Part shown: positions 24,014 through 31,459 of the stretch, in pieces
How positions within the stretch are numbered: the first letter of the stretch is position 1
Layout of the letters: the number at the start of each line of letters is the position of its first letter
Assembly (NCBI RefSeq): GCF_036017035.1
Contig: NZ_JAYXHS010000001.1
Span: 930,001-994,000, forward strand
DNA: 64,000 nt
Reading direction: 5' to 3'
Source: Viridibacterium silvisoli
GTDB taxonomy: Bacteria > Pseudomonadota > Gammaproteobacteria > Burkholderiales > Rhodocyclaceae
The notes under the pieces: model-generated
Seen by the model: the letters and a program-made list of their open reading frames with translations, nothing else
The model's database searches: none
What the model was told of the DNA's origin: nothing
Made by a program: the position numbers and the translations under genes

Positions 24014-24967
24014 ATGAGTGCCGATGAAAACGAAGCACTGCAGCACCTCGCTGCAGTACCCAACTGGGAACTCGACCGCGTGGTTGGCGGCCTGCGTGCA
24101 GCACGCGAGCAATGGCGTGCCAGCCAGCATCGCAAGCGCGAATTCGGCGGCCGCGAGTTCCCCTCGCGCGACGCGCTCAGGTCAGTCGTGGAGAGCCTGC
24201 GCGGTGCACTCTTCCCGATGCGCCTCGGCCCGCCCGATCTGCGCCAGGAGAGCGAAGACTTCTACGTCGGTCACACGCTGGACGCCGCGCTCAACGCCTT
24301 GCTCGTGCAGGTGCGGCTGGAGCTGCACTACGCCGCGCGTCACAAGCCCGGCGATGCTGCCACGCTGGAGTTGCAGTCCGTCGCCATCGTGCACGACTTC
24401 GCCGCGGCCCTGCCCGGCGTACGCACCCTGCTCGACTCCGACGTGCTCGCCGCCTTCCAGGGCGACCCGGCAGCGCGCTCGGTCGACGAGGTGCTGCTGT
24501 GCTACCCCGGCATCATCGCCATCATTCACCACCGTCTCGCGCATGTGCTCTACGGACTTGGCGTGCCCTTGCTGGCGCGCATCGTCGCCGAGATTGCCCA
24601 CTCCGAGACGGGCATCGACCTGCACCCCGGCGCGAAGATCGGTCCCGGTTTCTTCATCGATCACGGCACCGGCGTCGTCATCGGCGAGACGGCCGTGATC
24701 GGCGCGCGCGTACGTCTCTATCAAGCGGTAACGCTGGGCGCCAAGCGCTTCGAGAAGGACGAGGACGGCACGCTGCAGAAGGGCCTGCCGCGCCACCCGG
24801 TCGTGGAGGACGACGTGGTCATCTACGCCGGCGCCACCGTGCTCGGCCGCATCACCATCGGCGCGGGCTCGACGATAGGCGGCAATGTCTGGCTCACGCG
24901 CAGCGTGCCTGCCGGCAGCCATGTCGCCCAGGGCGGCCTGCGACAGGAACCGGGTAGCGTGCAATGA
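24014..24967 (+). CDS. Serine O-acetyltransferase (EpsC/CysE type)
   Basis: 317 residues, of the longer EpsC class found with family 2A encapsulins. It makes O-acetylserine from serine and acetyl-CoA, the acceptor for sulfide in cysteine synthesis and, through its isomer N-acetylserine, the inducer of CysB. The left-handed beta-helix with hexapeptide repeats is plain: IAHSETGIDLHPGAKIGPG, GTGVVIGETAVIGARVRLYQ, HPVVEDDVVIYAGATVLGRI, GGNVWLTRSVPAGSHV. Active-site His residues lie in the HSETGID and DHGTG segments. The N-terminal helical domain contains FPMRLG and a DEVLLCYPGIIAIIHHRLAH motif, as expected. Its stop overlaps the start of the XRE gene by four bases. Confidence 0.92.
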   Translation: MSADENEALQHLAAVPNWELDRVVGGLRAAREQWRASQHRKREFGGREFPSRDALRSVVESLRGALFPMRLGPPDLRQESEDFYVGHTLDAALNALLVQVRLELHYAARHKPGDAATLELQSVAIVHDFAAALPGVRTLLDSDVLAAFQGDPAARSVDEVLLCYPGIIAIIHHRLAHVLYGLGVPLLARIVAEIAHSETGIDLHPGAKIGPGFFIDHGTGVVIGETAVIGARVRLYQAVTLGAKRFEKDEDGTLQKGLPRHPVVEDDVVIYAGATVLGRITIGAGSTIGGNVWLTRSVPAGSHVAQGGLRQEPGSVQ

Positions 24968-25206
24968 GCAGCCTGTGCATCCGCTTCGGTTCCGTCGTCA
25001 GGCAACTGCGCGAAACGCACAGCCTGTCGCAGGAGCAACTCGCCGAGCGCGCCAACCTCAACCGCTCCTACATCGGCGAGATCGAGCGCGGCATCGCCAT
25101 GCCTTCACTGGCGACCCTGATCAAGCTGTCGAGCGCGCTGGAAGTGACGCCGAGCTCGTTGTTGGCGCGATATGAGAAGACGGCGGAGCAGAGTGCGAGT
25201 TGCTAG
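24964..25206 (+). CDS. Small XRE-family HTH regulator
   Basis: 80 residues, one helix-turn-helix domain with little else: GSVVRQLRETHSLSQEQLAERANLNRSYIGEIERG, then MPSLATLIKLSSALEVTPSSLL. It starts inside the end of the serine acetyltransferase gene (ATGA overlap), so the two are translationally coupled. It is encoded between the acetyltransferase and the encapsulin shell and could control the cluster. There is no ligand domain. Such regulators are not a standard part of described 2A loci as far as I recall, so its role is worth testing. It contains two cysteines, one in the SSLC segment near the start and one at the C terminus. Confidence 0.8.
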   Translation: MSSLCIRFGSVVRQLRETHSLSQEQLAERANLNRSYIGEIERGIAMPSLATLIKLSSALEVTPSSLLARYEKTAEQSASC

Positions 25207-25229
25207 TTACAACCACTGGGCACGAACGC

Positions 25230-25396
25230 TTTCCCCTCTCCCGGCCTACCGGCCACCCTCTCCCTAATGGAGAGGGAACGGCAACGGCCCGGCCCTTGGT
25301 GAAGCAGCGAGACCGCAGGTGCGAGCACGGCAAGAACTTAGCAGTCCCCTCGCCCTGAGGGAGAGGGTGCCCCGTCAAGGGCGGGAGAGGGGGAAA
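25230..25396. repeat. Interspersed inverted repeat, about 167 bases (family copy A)
   Basis: Terminal arms of about 38 bases: TTTCCCCTCTCCCGGCCTAC at the left end and, reversed, GGGAGAGGGGGAAA at the right. The inside includes AGCAGTCCCCTC. A related copy at 58039-58189 has the same inside phrase and similar arms. It has no coding capacity and fills most of the 340-base gap 25207-25546, together with the encapsulin promoter. Confidence 0.8.
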
Positions 25397-25496
25397 TCGT
25401 TGATCGACCTCAACACCTAACCACCATGCCTCCGTCATTCATCACCATTGGTGGCTATAGCATGTTGAGGTAATCCCTCATCACCGCGAAACTCGG

Positions 25497-25524
25497 TTAG
25501 CAATTTTCCCGCTATCCATATTCA
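25497..25524 (+). promoter_or_regulatory. Candidate promoter of the encapsulin gene
   Basis: TTAGCA, 16 bases, TATTCA, upstream of AAGGAG (25535-25540) and the GTG start at 25547. The -35 match is weak. GGTTAGC here also occurs just after the ssuE sulfur box. Confidence 0.35.
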
Positions 25525-25546
25525 TTTTCCAGATAAGGAGTCGATC

Positions 25547-26473
25547 GTGGCAGATGTAAATCAACAGGCATTGGGCGACAACGCCGCACGGCAGTTAGCC
25601 AATGCGACCAAAACCGTCCCCCAGCTTTCCATCATCACGCCACGCTGGCTGACGCATCTGCTGCAGTGGCAGCCGGTCGAAGCCGGTATCTATCGCCTCA
25701 ACAAGGTGAAGAACCCGCAGGACGTGCAGGTCGCATGCACGCAACGCAACGAATCCGATGAGCTGCCCAACACCTTCGTCGACTACGAAGAGCAGCCGCG
25801 CGAATACTTCCTCAACGCCGTCAGCACCGTGCTCGACGTGCACACCCGCGTGTCGGACCTGTACAGCAGCCCGCACGACCAGATCAAGGAACAGCTGCGC
25901 CTGACGATCGAGACGATCAAGGAGCGTCAGGAGTCCGAGCTCATCAACAATCCGGAATACGGCCTGCTGGCCAGCGTCGCCGAAGAACAGCGCATCTTCC
26001 CGTTGACCGGCGCACCGACGCCGGACGACCTCGACGAGCTGCTCACCAAGGTGTGGAAAGAGCCGGCCTTCTTCCTGACCCACCCGCTGGCGATTGCTGC
26101 TTTCGGCCGTGAGTGCACCCGTCGTGGCGTGCCACCGCCAACCGTGTCGCTGTTCGGTTCGCAATTCCTGACCTGGCGCGGCATCCCGCTGATCCCTTCG
26201 GACAAGGTGCCGGTTGCCGATGGCAAGACCAAGATCATCCTGCTGCGCGTTGGCGACAAGCGTCAGGGCGTGGTCGGCCTGTTCCAGCCTGGTCTGGCTG
26301 GCGAACAAAGCCCGGGCCTGTCGGTGCGCTTCATGGGCATCAACCGCAACGCCATCGCGTCCTACCTGATTTCGCTGTACTGCTCGCTCGCCGTCCTGAC
26401 CGACGACGCTCTCGCTGTGCTTGATGACGTGGAGGTCGGCAAGTTCCATGACTACCCAGACACCTACAAGTAA
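25547..26473 (+). CDS. Family 2A encapsulin shell protein (SrpI-type)
   Basis: 308 residues from a GTG start with AAGGAG 6 bases upstream. Encapsulins are HK97-fold proteins that self-assemble into closed icosahedral shells. Family 2A members (SrpI in cyanobacteria) enclose a cysteine desulfurase and can store elemental sulfur. Family features seen: N-terminal arm (ANATKTVPQLSIITPRWLTHLLQW), LPNTFVDYEEQPREYFL, VSDLYSSPHDQIKEQLRLTIETIKERQE, LINNPEYGLLASVAEEQRI, a TWRGIPLIPSDKVPV motif and the C-terminal LAVLTDDALAVLDDVEVGKFHDY. There is no cyclic-nucleotide-binding insertion, which separates 2A from 2B. The cargo gene overlaps by 26 bases. Confidence 0.93.
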   Translation: MADVNQQALGDNAARQLANATKTVPQLSIITPRWLTHLLQWQPVEAGIYRLNKVKNPQDVQVACTQRNESDELPNTFVDYEEQPREYFLNAVSTVLDVHTRVSDLYSSPHDQIKEQLRLTIETIKERQESELINNPEYGLLASVAEEQRIFPLTGAPTPDDLDELLTKVWKEPAFFLTHPLAIAAFGRECTRRGVPPPTVSLFGSQFLTWRGIPLIPSDKVPVADGKTKIILLRVGDKRQGVVGLFQPGLAGEQSPGLSVRFMGINRNAIASYLISLYCSLAVLTDDALAVLDDVEVGKFHDYPDTYK

Positions 26474-28436
26474 TCCTGCGGAAGCAGGCGGCTTGGGTGG
26501 TGTGGGGTCGGGTGTGAGTGGTTTGACGCCACCCATCGACATCGTGGACATCGCCAAGCTGGCCGGTGAGTTCTTTTCGGCTCTGCCGACGACGGCTGCA
26601 CCCGGTGGCGTGAGCAACGGTCTGCCACTGGGGCTCAGCCATATCGGTGGCCCGTCGCAACTCGTCACACCGCCGCAGCCACCCGAGCCCGTGCTCGCCC
26701 TTGGCGCGCGCGGTCCGTCGCTGGCGCCTGCGTCGGCTGCGCAAACCGGCGTGCCGGACAAGTTCGCCGACACCGCCGGTGCTTCGAGCCGCAGCCCCGG
26801 CCAGGCCGTGCCGGAAGCCTACGCTGCCTCGTTGCCCAGCATCGACGCACCGCAAGCACCTGTGCAGACGCCTGCTCATTTGCCAGCAAACCCGCCCAGC
26901 TCGCCGTACTACTTCCTCGGCGAACAGAGCGCGTATCCGAAGACTGCGCCTGAAGTGAACGTGCCACGCGAAGACCGCGTGACCGCTCGCTCCTTCGGCC
27001 TGCCCGGTGAAGACGAGCTGCGTGTCCTGCTTGGTGGCGCACCGTCATCACCCGATGCAGGCGCACCGCAAGCCGCTGCGCAGACGCGTCCCGGCGCGCC
27101 GGCACAGCCCTCGCAAGCGAGCAGCAAGGATGGGTGGTTCTACTTCACCGATCTGACGCGTGGTCACAACGGTCAAGAAGCAGGCAAGGCCCCACTCGCA
27201 CAACCGAGCGGTCATCCACCGTTCGACGTGAACGCAGTACGCCGCGATTTCCCGATCCTGCAGGAACGCGTGAATGGCAAGCAGTTGGTCTGGTTCGACA
27301 ACGCCGCCACCACGCACAAACCGCAAGCCGTGATCGATCGCATCTCGTACTTCTACGCACACGAGAACTCCAACATCCACCGCGCTGCACACGAACTCGC
27401 GGCGCGCGCGACGGATGCTTACGAGGGCGCCCGCAACAAGGTCGCGCGCTTCATCGGTGCCGGCTCCAGCGAAGAGATCATCTTCGTGCGCGGCACCACC
27501 GAAGCGATCAACCTGATCGCCAAGACCTGGGGTGTGCAGAACGTTCACGAGGGTGACGAGATCGTCGTCTCCAATCTCGAGCATCACGCCAACATCGTCC
27601 CCTGGCAGCAACTCGCTGCGCAGACCGGTGCCAAGCTGCGCGTGATTCCCGTGGATGACAGCGGCCAGATCCTGCTCGACGAAGCCCGCAAGATCATCAC
27701 CGACAAGGTGAAGATCGTCGCCGTCACGCAAGTCTCGAATGCACTCGGCACCGTCACGCCGATCAAGGAACTTGTCGCCATGGCGCACAGCGTCGGCGCC
27801 AAGGCCCTGGTTGACGGCGCGCAATCCGTATCGCATATGCGTGTGAACGTGCAGGCGCTGGACGCAGACTTCTTCGTCTTCTCCGGCCACAAGATCTTCG
27901 GCCCGACGGGCATCGGTGCGGTGTATGCGAAGCGCGACATCCTCGAACACATGCCGCCATGGCAAGGCGGCGGCAACATGATCGCGGACGTCACCTTCGA
28001 GCGCACCGTCTACCAGCCACCGCCCAACCGCTTCGAAGCCGGCACCGGCAACATCGCGGACGCGGTTGGCCTCGGCGCTGCGCTGGACTATGTCGATCGC
28101 ATCGGCATCGAGAACATCGGCCGCTACGAGCACGACCTGCTCGAATACGCCACGCATGGTCTCAAGACGATTCCGGGCATCCGCCTGATTGGTACCGCAG
28201 CCGACAAAGCCAGCGTCGCCTCCTTCGTGCTCAAGGGCTACACGACCGAAGAAGTCGGCAAGGCCCTCAACCGCGAAGGCATCGCCGTACGCACCGGCCA
28301 CCACTGCGCGCAGCCCATCCTGCGCCGCTTCGGCGTCGAGACCACGGTGCGTCCTTCGCTGGCCTTCTACAACACCTGCGAGGAAGTGGATCGCATGGTG
28401 TCGGTGGTGTATCGGCTGGCGACGGCGAATCGCTAG
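26448..28436 (+). CDS. Encapsulin cargo cysteine desulfurase (SufS-like) with long disordered targeting region
   Basis: 662 residues, starting inside the shell gene (MTTQTPTSNPAEAGG, GGAGG 12 bases upstream). Residues 1-257 are low-complexity and Pro/Ala/Gly-rich but contain short conserved-looking islands: IDIVDIAKLAGEFFSALP (30-47), SPYYFLGEQSAYP (152-164), RSFGLPGEDELRVLL (181-195) and GWFYFTDL (229-236). This is the known layout of the shell-targeting region of family 2A cargo. Residues 258-662 are a complete group II desulfurase: FDNAATTHKP, the PLP lysine in SGHKIFGP (Lys482), and the catalytic cysteine in RTGHHCAQP (Cys620). It releases sulfur from cysteine inside the shell. Confidence 0.95.
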   Translation: MTTQTPTSNPAEAGGLGGVGSGVSGLTPPIDIVDIAKLAGEFFSALPTTAAPGGVSNGLPLGLSHIGGPSQLVTPPQPPEPVLALGARGPSLAPASAAQTGVPDKFADTAGASSRSPGQAVPEAYAASLPSIDAPQAPVQTPAHLPANPPSSPYYFLGEQSAYPKTAPEVNVPREDRVTARSFGLPGEDELRVLLGGAPSSPDAGAPQAAAQTRPGAPAQPSQASSKDGWFYFTDLTRGHNGQEAGKAPLAQPSGHPPFDVNAVRRDFPILQERVNGKQLVWFDNAATTHKPQAVIDRISYFYAHENSNIHRAAHELAARATDAYEGARNKVARFIGAGSSEEIIFVRGTTEAINLIAKTWGVQNVHEGDEIVVSNLEHHANIVPWQQLAAQTGAKLRVIPVDDSGQILLDEARKIITDKVKIVAVTQVSNALGTVTPIKELVAMAHSVGAKALVDGAQSVSHMRVNVQALDADFFVFSGHKIFGPTGIGAVYAKRDILEHMPPWQGGGNMIADVTFERTVYQPPPNRFEAGTGNIADAVGLGAALDYVDRIGIENIGRYEHDLLEYATHGLKTIPGIRLIGTAADKASVASFVLKGYTTEEVGKALNREGIAVRTGHHCAQPILRRFGVETTVRPSLAFYNTCEEVDRMVSVVYRLATANR

Positions 28437-28455
28437 CCGACTCGCACGCAGCAAC

Positions 28456-28483
28456 AAAACGGCTCGCACACGCGAGCCGTTTT
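28456..28483 (+). terminator. Rho-independent terminator after the encapsulin operon
   Basis: AAAACGGCTCG / CGAGCCGTTTT around a short loop, with the T run being part of the outer arm. Confidence 0.85.
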
Positions 28484-28507
28484 CACATTCACCAAACGTG
28501 TCCTAAC

Positions 28508-29154
28508 GTAGGGCGCCAATAAGCGAAGCGCATTGCGCCGGATGGTCTCATGCACAACACATCAATCCGGCACCTCGATCTCTCCCTCATCACCGCCAGC
28601 CCAATCAAGCGCATAAAAGCCCTCCCGAACAAGCTGGTGAAACGTCGAGTACGGCCAATCGACAACCCTGTTCACAAGTCCATGCTTGAGTGGATTGATG
28701 TGCACATAGTCCATATGCGCGTGGTAGTCGCGCTCATCGCGGATGACATGCTCCCAGTATCGGCGCTGCCAGACTCCACGCTCACCGCGGCGGACCCGCA
28801 CGGCATCGCGTCGTTCGTCTGATGGCGAAATGCCTTTCGAGAAATTCATCTTGATCAAACGCCAGCGCGTGGCGAAGTCAGCATCGCCGGGCGGCAGTTC
28901 GAGAATGCAATGAAGATGCTCCGGCAGCACAACCCAGGCGTGAATCACAAAAGGGTGGCGAGCACGGACGTCGCGGACTACTTCGCGTAGCAACTCTACG
29001 TGCCGCGTAAGCAGATGGTTGCTGTGCCGCTGGAGAAGATTGACAGTGAAGAAATACGTGCCGCCCGGTAACCAGGCGCGTCGATAGTCAGGCATTTGGG
29101 CACGATGCCGGAGGGAAACATCCGGCGCAATGCCTTTCGGTTATTGCGCCCTAC
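28508..29154. mobile_element. REP-RAYT-REP unit
   Basis: A REP sequence beginning GTAGGGCGCC (28508-28544, inner end GGCGCAAT...CGGATG type) lies left of the transposase gene. Its inverted partner, from CATCCGGCGCAATG to GCGCCCTAC, lies right (29119-29154). The paired REPs around a RAYT gene are the standard arrangement for this class of domesticated IS200-like elements. Confidence 0.85.
28562..29095 (-). CDS. REP-associated tyrosine transposase (RAYT)
   Basis: 177 residues. RAYTs are single-strand DNA nucleases related to IS200/IS605 TnpA that process REP hairpins. The Y1 transposase features are complete: RAWLPGGTYFFTVNLLQR at the start, the metal-binding His-x-His in LPEHLHCIL (H60 and H62), and the tyrosine block DYVHINPLKHGLV (Tyr130 the likely nucleophile) with an upstream WQRRYWEHVIRDE motif. 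It is flanked by inverted REP sequences (28508-28544 and 29119-29154), which are probably its substrates. Intact and probably active or recently so. Confidence 0.92.
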   Translation of the reverse strand: MPDYRRAWLPGGTYFFTVNLLQRHSNHLLTRHVELLREVVRDVRARHPFVIHAWVVLPEHLHCILELPPGDADFATRWRLIKMNFSKGISPSDERRDAVRVRRGERGVWQRRYWEHVIRDERDYHAHMDYVHINPLKHGLVNRVVDWPYSTFHQLVREGFYALDWAGGDEGEIEVPD

Positions 29155-29201
29155 TTGCGGAACAAGCACAGCAACAACCCACCGCCACGCACAACGAAGA
29201 C

Positions 29202-29229
29202 GGTGGGTTGCCTCGCGAACCCGCCCTAC
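29202..29229. repeat. Second REP type (single unit)
   Basis: Reads, on the minus strand, GTAGGGCGGGTTCGCGAGG then CAACCCACC. It has an internal hairpin (GGGTT / AACCC) and ends 4 bases before the next gene. Confidence 0.6.
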
Positions 29230-29232
29230 GAG

Positions 29233-29889
29233 CTAAGCCACGTTGCTCTGCTGTCGAAGAAGCCAGAACTCAGTTGCAGCCATCAGCCGCTTGGGAGTGA
29301 CATTCAGCCCCCGGATGTTCATGGGCTTGGGAGTGCCGGGCCGTAGTAATGAGTCAATTCGCTTGTTTGATCCGGACAAAGGCATTGAGTATTTCTTTCG
29401 ATCCAAGACCTCTACGTGCAGGATGTAGTACTTCAAGGGGGAATCTAAACCGGGCCTCTTCTCAATATGGATTGACTTTATGTCTTGCCATGGGATTGTC
29501 TCAAAGTCCCACATGGACGTTGAGATGCCAGCGGATGAAATAGTGAGAAGCGCTTTTCCAGATTTTGCCGCTCTAGCCAAAGGCCGAAAAACCTCGACCG
29601 AGACCGCTAAGGTAAGGATAAACAACGGGACGGCCAGTATCCATAGGTCGACATGGGCCATCAATACGCATGTAAGAATAACCAAAGGGAAGAATACAGC
29701 GATCGCCAAAGCCCCAACTGGCGAGAGGTTAGCGGCCAATGTGTGAACAGATTCTTTCTGCCTTTCCACTAAGGGTGCTCTAGCAGGTGGCAATGTGACC
29801 TTAAGCGCTTCCGCACAAAATGTGCATTGCTTGCTTTGGGGTAAATTGAATTTTCTACATTCAACACAGCGCCAGAACTTGTTGGACAT
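29233..29889 (-). CDS. Membrane protein with N-terminal zinc ribbon (unknown function)
   Basis: 218 residues. It begins with a short zinc-ribbon-like segment, CVECRKFNLPQSKQCTFCAEAL (two CxxC pairs, shown here by key residues). Two membrane segments follow (about residues 55-77 VGALAIAVFFPLVILTCVLM and 82-101 LWILAVPLFILTLAVSVEVF). The C-terminal part, from LLTISSAGISTSMWDFETIPWQDIKSIHI, looks like a PH-type cytoplasmic domain of the STM3941 or bacterial PH-domain kind. Base composition is visibly A+T-richer than the neighbours, and it lies between REP units, so lateral origin is likely. It is the only gene between the RAYT unit and the solo REP pair. Confidence 0.75.
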   Translation of the reverse strand: MSNKFWRCVECRKFNLPQSKQCTFCAEALKVTLPPARAPLVERQKESVHTLAANLSPVGALAIAVFFPLVILTCVLMAHVDLWILAVPLFILTLAVSVEVFRPLARAAKSGKALLTISSAGISTSMWDFETIPWQDIKSIHIEKRPGLDSPLKYYILHVEVLDRKKYSMPLSGSNKRIDSLLRPGTPKPMNIRGLNVTPKRLMAATEFWLLRQQSNVA

Positions 29890-29996
29890 TCTTTTAATGT
29901 TTCGTGGAGGAGGCTCAAGAGGTACGCAGGGTGGGAAGTGTAATCGCCACCCCGCATGATTTCGCGATCAAATCCCCTGTGAATATACTTCAAGAA

Positions 29997-30091
29997 GTAG
30001 GGTGCAACAGCCGGAAGGCATTGCACCGAATGGTTGCCGATCTATCTTTACAAACATCCGGTGCAATGCGCTTCGCTTATTGACGCCCTAC
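29997..30091. repeat. Solo REP pair (BIME) of the RAYT family
   Basis: GTAGGGTGCAACAGCC at the left end, the inverted REP ATCCGGTGCAATGCGCTTC at 30055, and CGCCCTAC at the right end. Same layout as the REPs at 28508 and 29119, with no gene inside. The 347-base gap 29890-30236 also carries ATAAGCATACCTTTATGCAT (from 30158), an inverted repeat of unknown meaning just before the next gene. Confidence 0.8.
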
Positions 30092-30236
30092 ATGAGCGCG
30101 TTGGCGAGTCGTTGCTTTTTACCGAATCCAAACTGCAAGAGCGCTAACTTGCAGCACATAAGCATACCTTTATGCATGGCAGCCTCTGCCCGACAGCGCC
30201 CCCACTTGCGACAGCCCCACCTCGAGGAGATAAGCC

Positions 30237-30785
30237 ATGCCCGGCGTAGACGCCAACTACCGTTACATCGCAGCCGCGCAGGAAGTGAATGCGCGCATCG
30301 CCCATCGACAGCAGGCGTTGAGCCTTTACGTGACCCTGGTGGTGAGCTTGCTTGCAGCGCTGGTGGCGCTGAAGCCGGGCGCAGGAGGGACGGCTTTGCC
30401 GGTGGAGTGGCTGGTGCTGGGCTTTCCGGTGGCGTCGACCTGCCTCGCCTTTCTCAACTACAAGACGGAGCGGGCGCTGAGTAATCTGCGTGCTTTCCTG
30501 TCGGCGCTGGAGCGTATCGACGACGGGCATGTGAAGCTGCCGAGCTACAACACCGATCCACGCTGGGCGCTGGAAGCGAATCGCGCGCGGCGTTTTCATG
30601 ACTACGCTTCGGCGGTGCTGGTGGGTGCGAGCAACCTCGTAGCCGTGGCGGCCTTCGTGAATATCTATCCGTCGCGGGCGGTGGGTACGTCACCGGCGAT
30701 CTGGCTGACAGCGGTCGTCGCTGTGCTGTGCATGATTGCGCTGTTGTGGATTCCCCGCCTGAGCTACCGCCCGGATCAGGCTTAG
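30237..30785 (+). CDS. Four-helix integral membrane protein of unknown function
   Basis: 182 residues from ATG 30237 with GAGGAG 9 bases upstream. Four membrane segments are visible: LYVTLVVSLLAALVAL, VEWLVLGFPVASTCLAFL, ASAVLVGASNLVAVAAFV and IWLTAVVAVLCMIALLWIP. A charged soluble loop of about 55 residues (TERALSNLRAFLSALERI and following) lies between the second and third. No signal peptide, no known catalytic motif. Function unknown. A hairpin follows the stop. Confidence 0.8.
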   Translation: MPGVDANYRYIAAAQEVNARIAHRQQALSLYVTLVVSLLAALVALKPGAGGTALPVEWLVLGFPVASTCLAFLNYKTERALSNLRAFLSALERIDDGHVKLPSYNTDPRWALEANRARRFHDYASAVLVGASNLVAVAAFVNIYPSRAVGTSPAIWLTAVVAVLCMIALLWIPRLSYRPDQA

Positions 30786-30831
30786 AGTGGGTTGCTCAGC
30801 AACCCCCTGATCGCGCACGCGCGCGCAAAGA

Positions 30832-30857
30832 CAAACGGCCGCGAAAGCGGCCGTTTG
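30832..30857 (+). terminator. Terminator-like hairpin after the membrane protein
   Basis: CAAACGGCCGC / GCGGCCGTTTG around a short loop, followed by CTTGC. The T run is weak. Confidence 0.6.
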
Positions 30858-31012
30858 CTTGCCTGCCTGTGCCGGCTCATGTCGGCACTCATGCACTGCC
30901 TCATGTACTGACTCATGTACTGATCATCGTCGTGCAGATCCTCTCACTCACTTTTCCCCACGCGTTGCGCTGCTGGCGCAGTGCTTGCGGGTGACTCCCA
31001 TGGCATCTCTTG

Positions 31013-31225
31013 TCAGTGTCGCTCCTTCCACCATTCATAGATATCACTGCCCGAAATCAGGATCGCCATCAGCACCAGCGCAAGCGGCCCGATATGCAGC
31101 CCGACCGTCGCCAGCCCAAAGGCCACCAACAGGAACAGCAGTGCACAGCACTCGCTACAGACATGGGTGTTCTGGCAAAGCCTGTTCCAGCGAGTGCGCA
31201 CCGCACCTGTTCTTTTCTCCTCCAT
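31013..31225 (-). CDS. Small membrane protein (hypothetical)
   Basis: 70 residues. An excellent ribosome site (GGAGGG, 4 bases before the ATG) supports a real start at 31225. The N-terminal third is polar with three cysteines (LCQNTHVCSECC), then comes one long hydrophobic region that could cross the membrane once or twice (LLFLLVAFGLATVGLHIGPL then ALVLMAILIS), and a charged end (DIYEWWKERH). No family recognised. It lies alone, opposite to its neighbours. Confidence 0.45.
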   Translation of the reverse strand: MEEKRTGAVRTRWNRLCQNTHVCSECCALLFLLVAFGLATVGLHIGPLALVLMAILISGSDIYEWWKERH

Positions 31226-31410
31226 GTTGCCCTCCGTTTTCCATCTGCCTGTATTCAGGCTAGGCCTGCCTTGGCGCGGCGCCAGCGGGATCAGGAGGAC
31301 GTTTGATCTGCGTTAAAGGCCGGCGGTGATCTCCCTCGAAGAGCGTCGCGATTCAATGCCGGTCAGGGCCGGCAAGCGGGCGGCGCTTTGAGCACACGCC
31401 ACATCGTTAC

Positions 31411-31459
31411 TTGACCCGTCTGCCACGCGCGCCTATATTCACCCATATGGATGAATATA
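31411..31459 (+). promoter_or_regulatory. Promoter with overlapping palindromic operator at the ArsR start
   Basis: TTGACC (31411-31416), 17 bases, TATATT (31434-31439). The -10 is the left arm of a near-perfect 26-base dyad: TATATTCA, C, CCATATGG, A, TGAATATA (31434-31459). The predicted start of transcription, about 31446, is next to the ATG at 31447, so the message would be leaderless. Confidence 0.7.
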
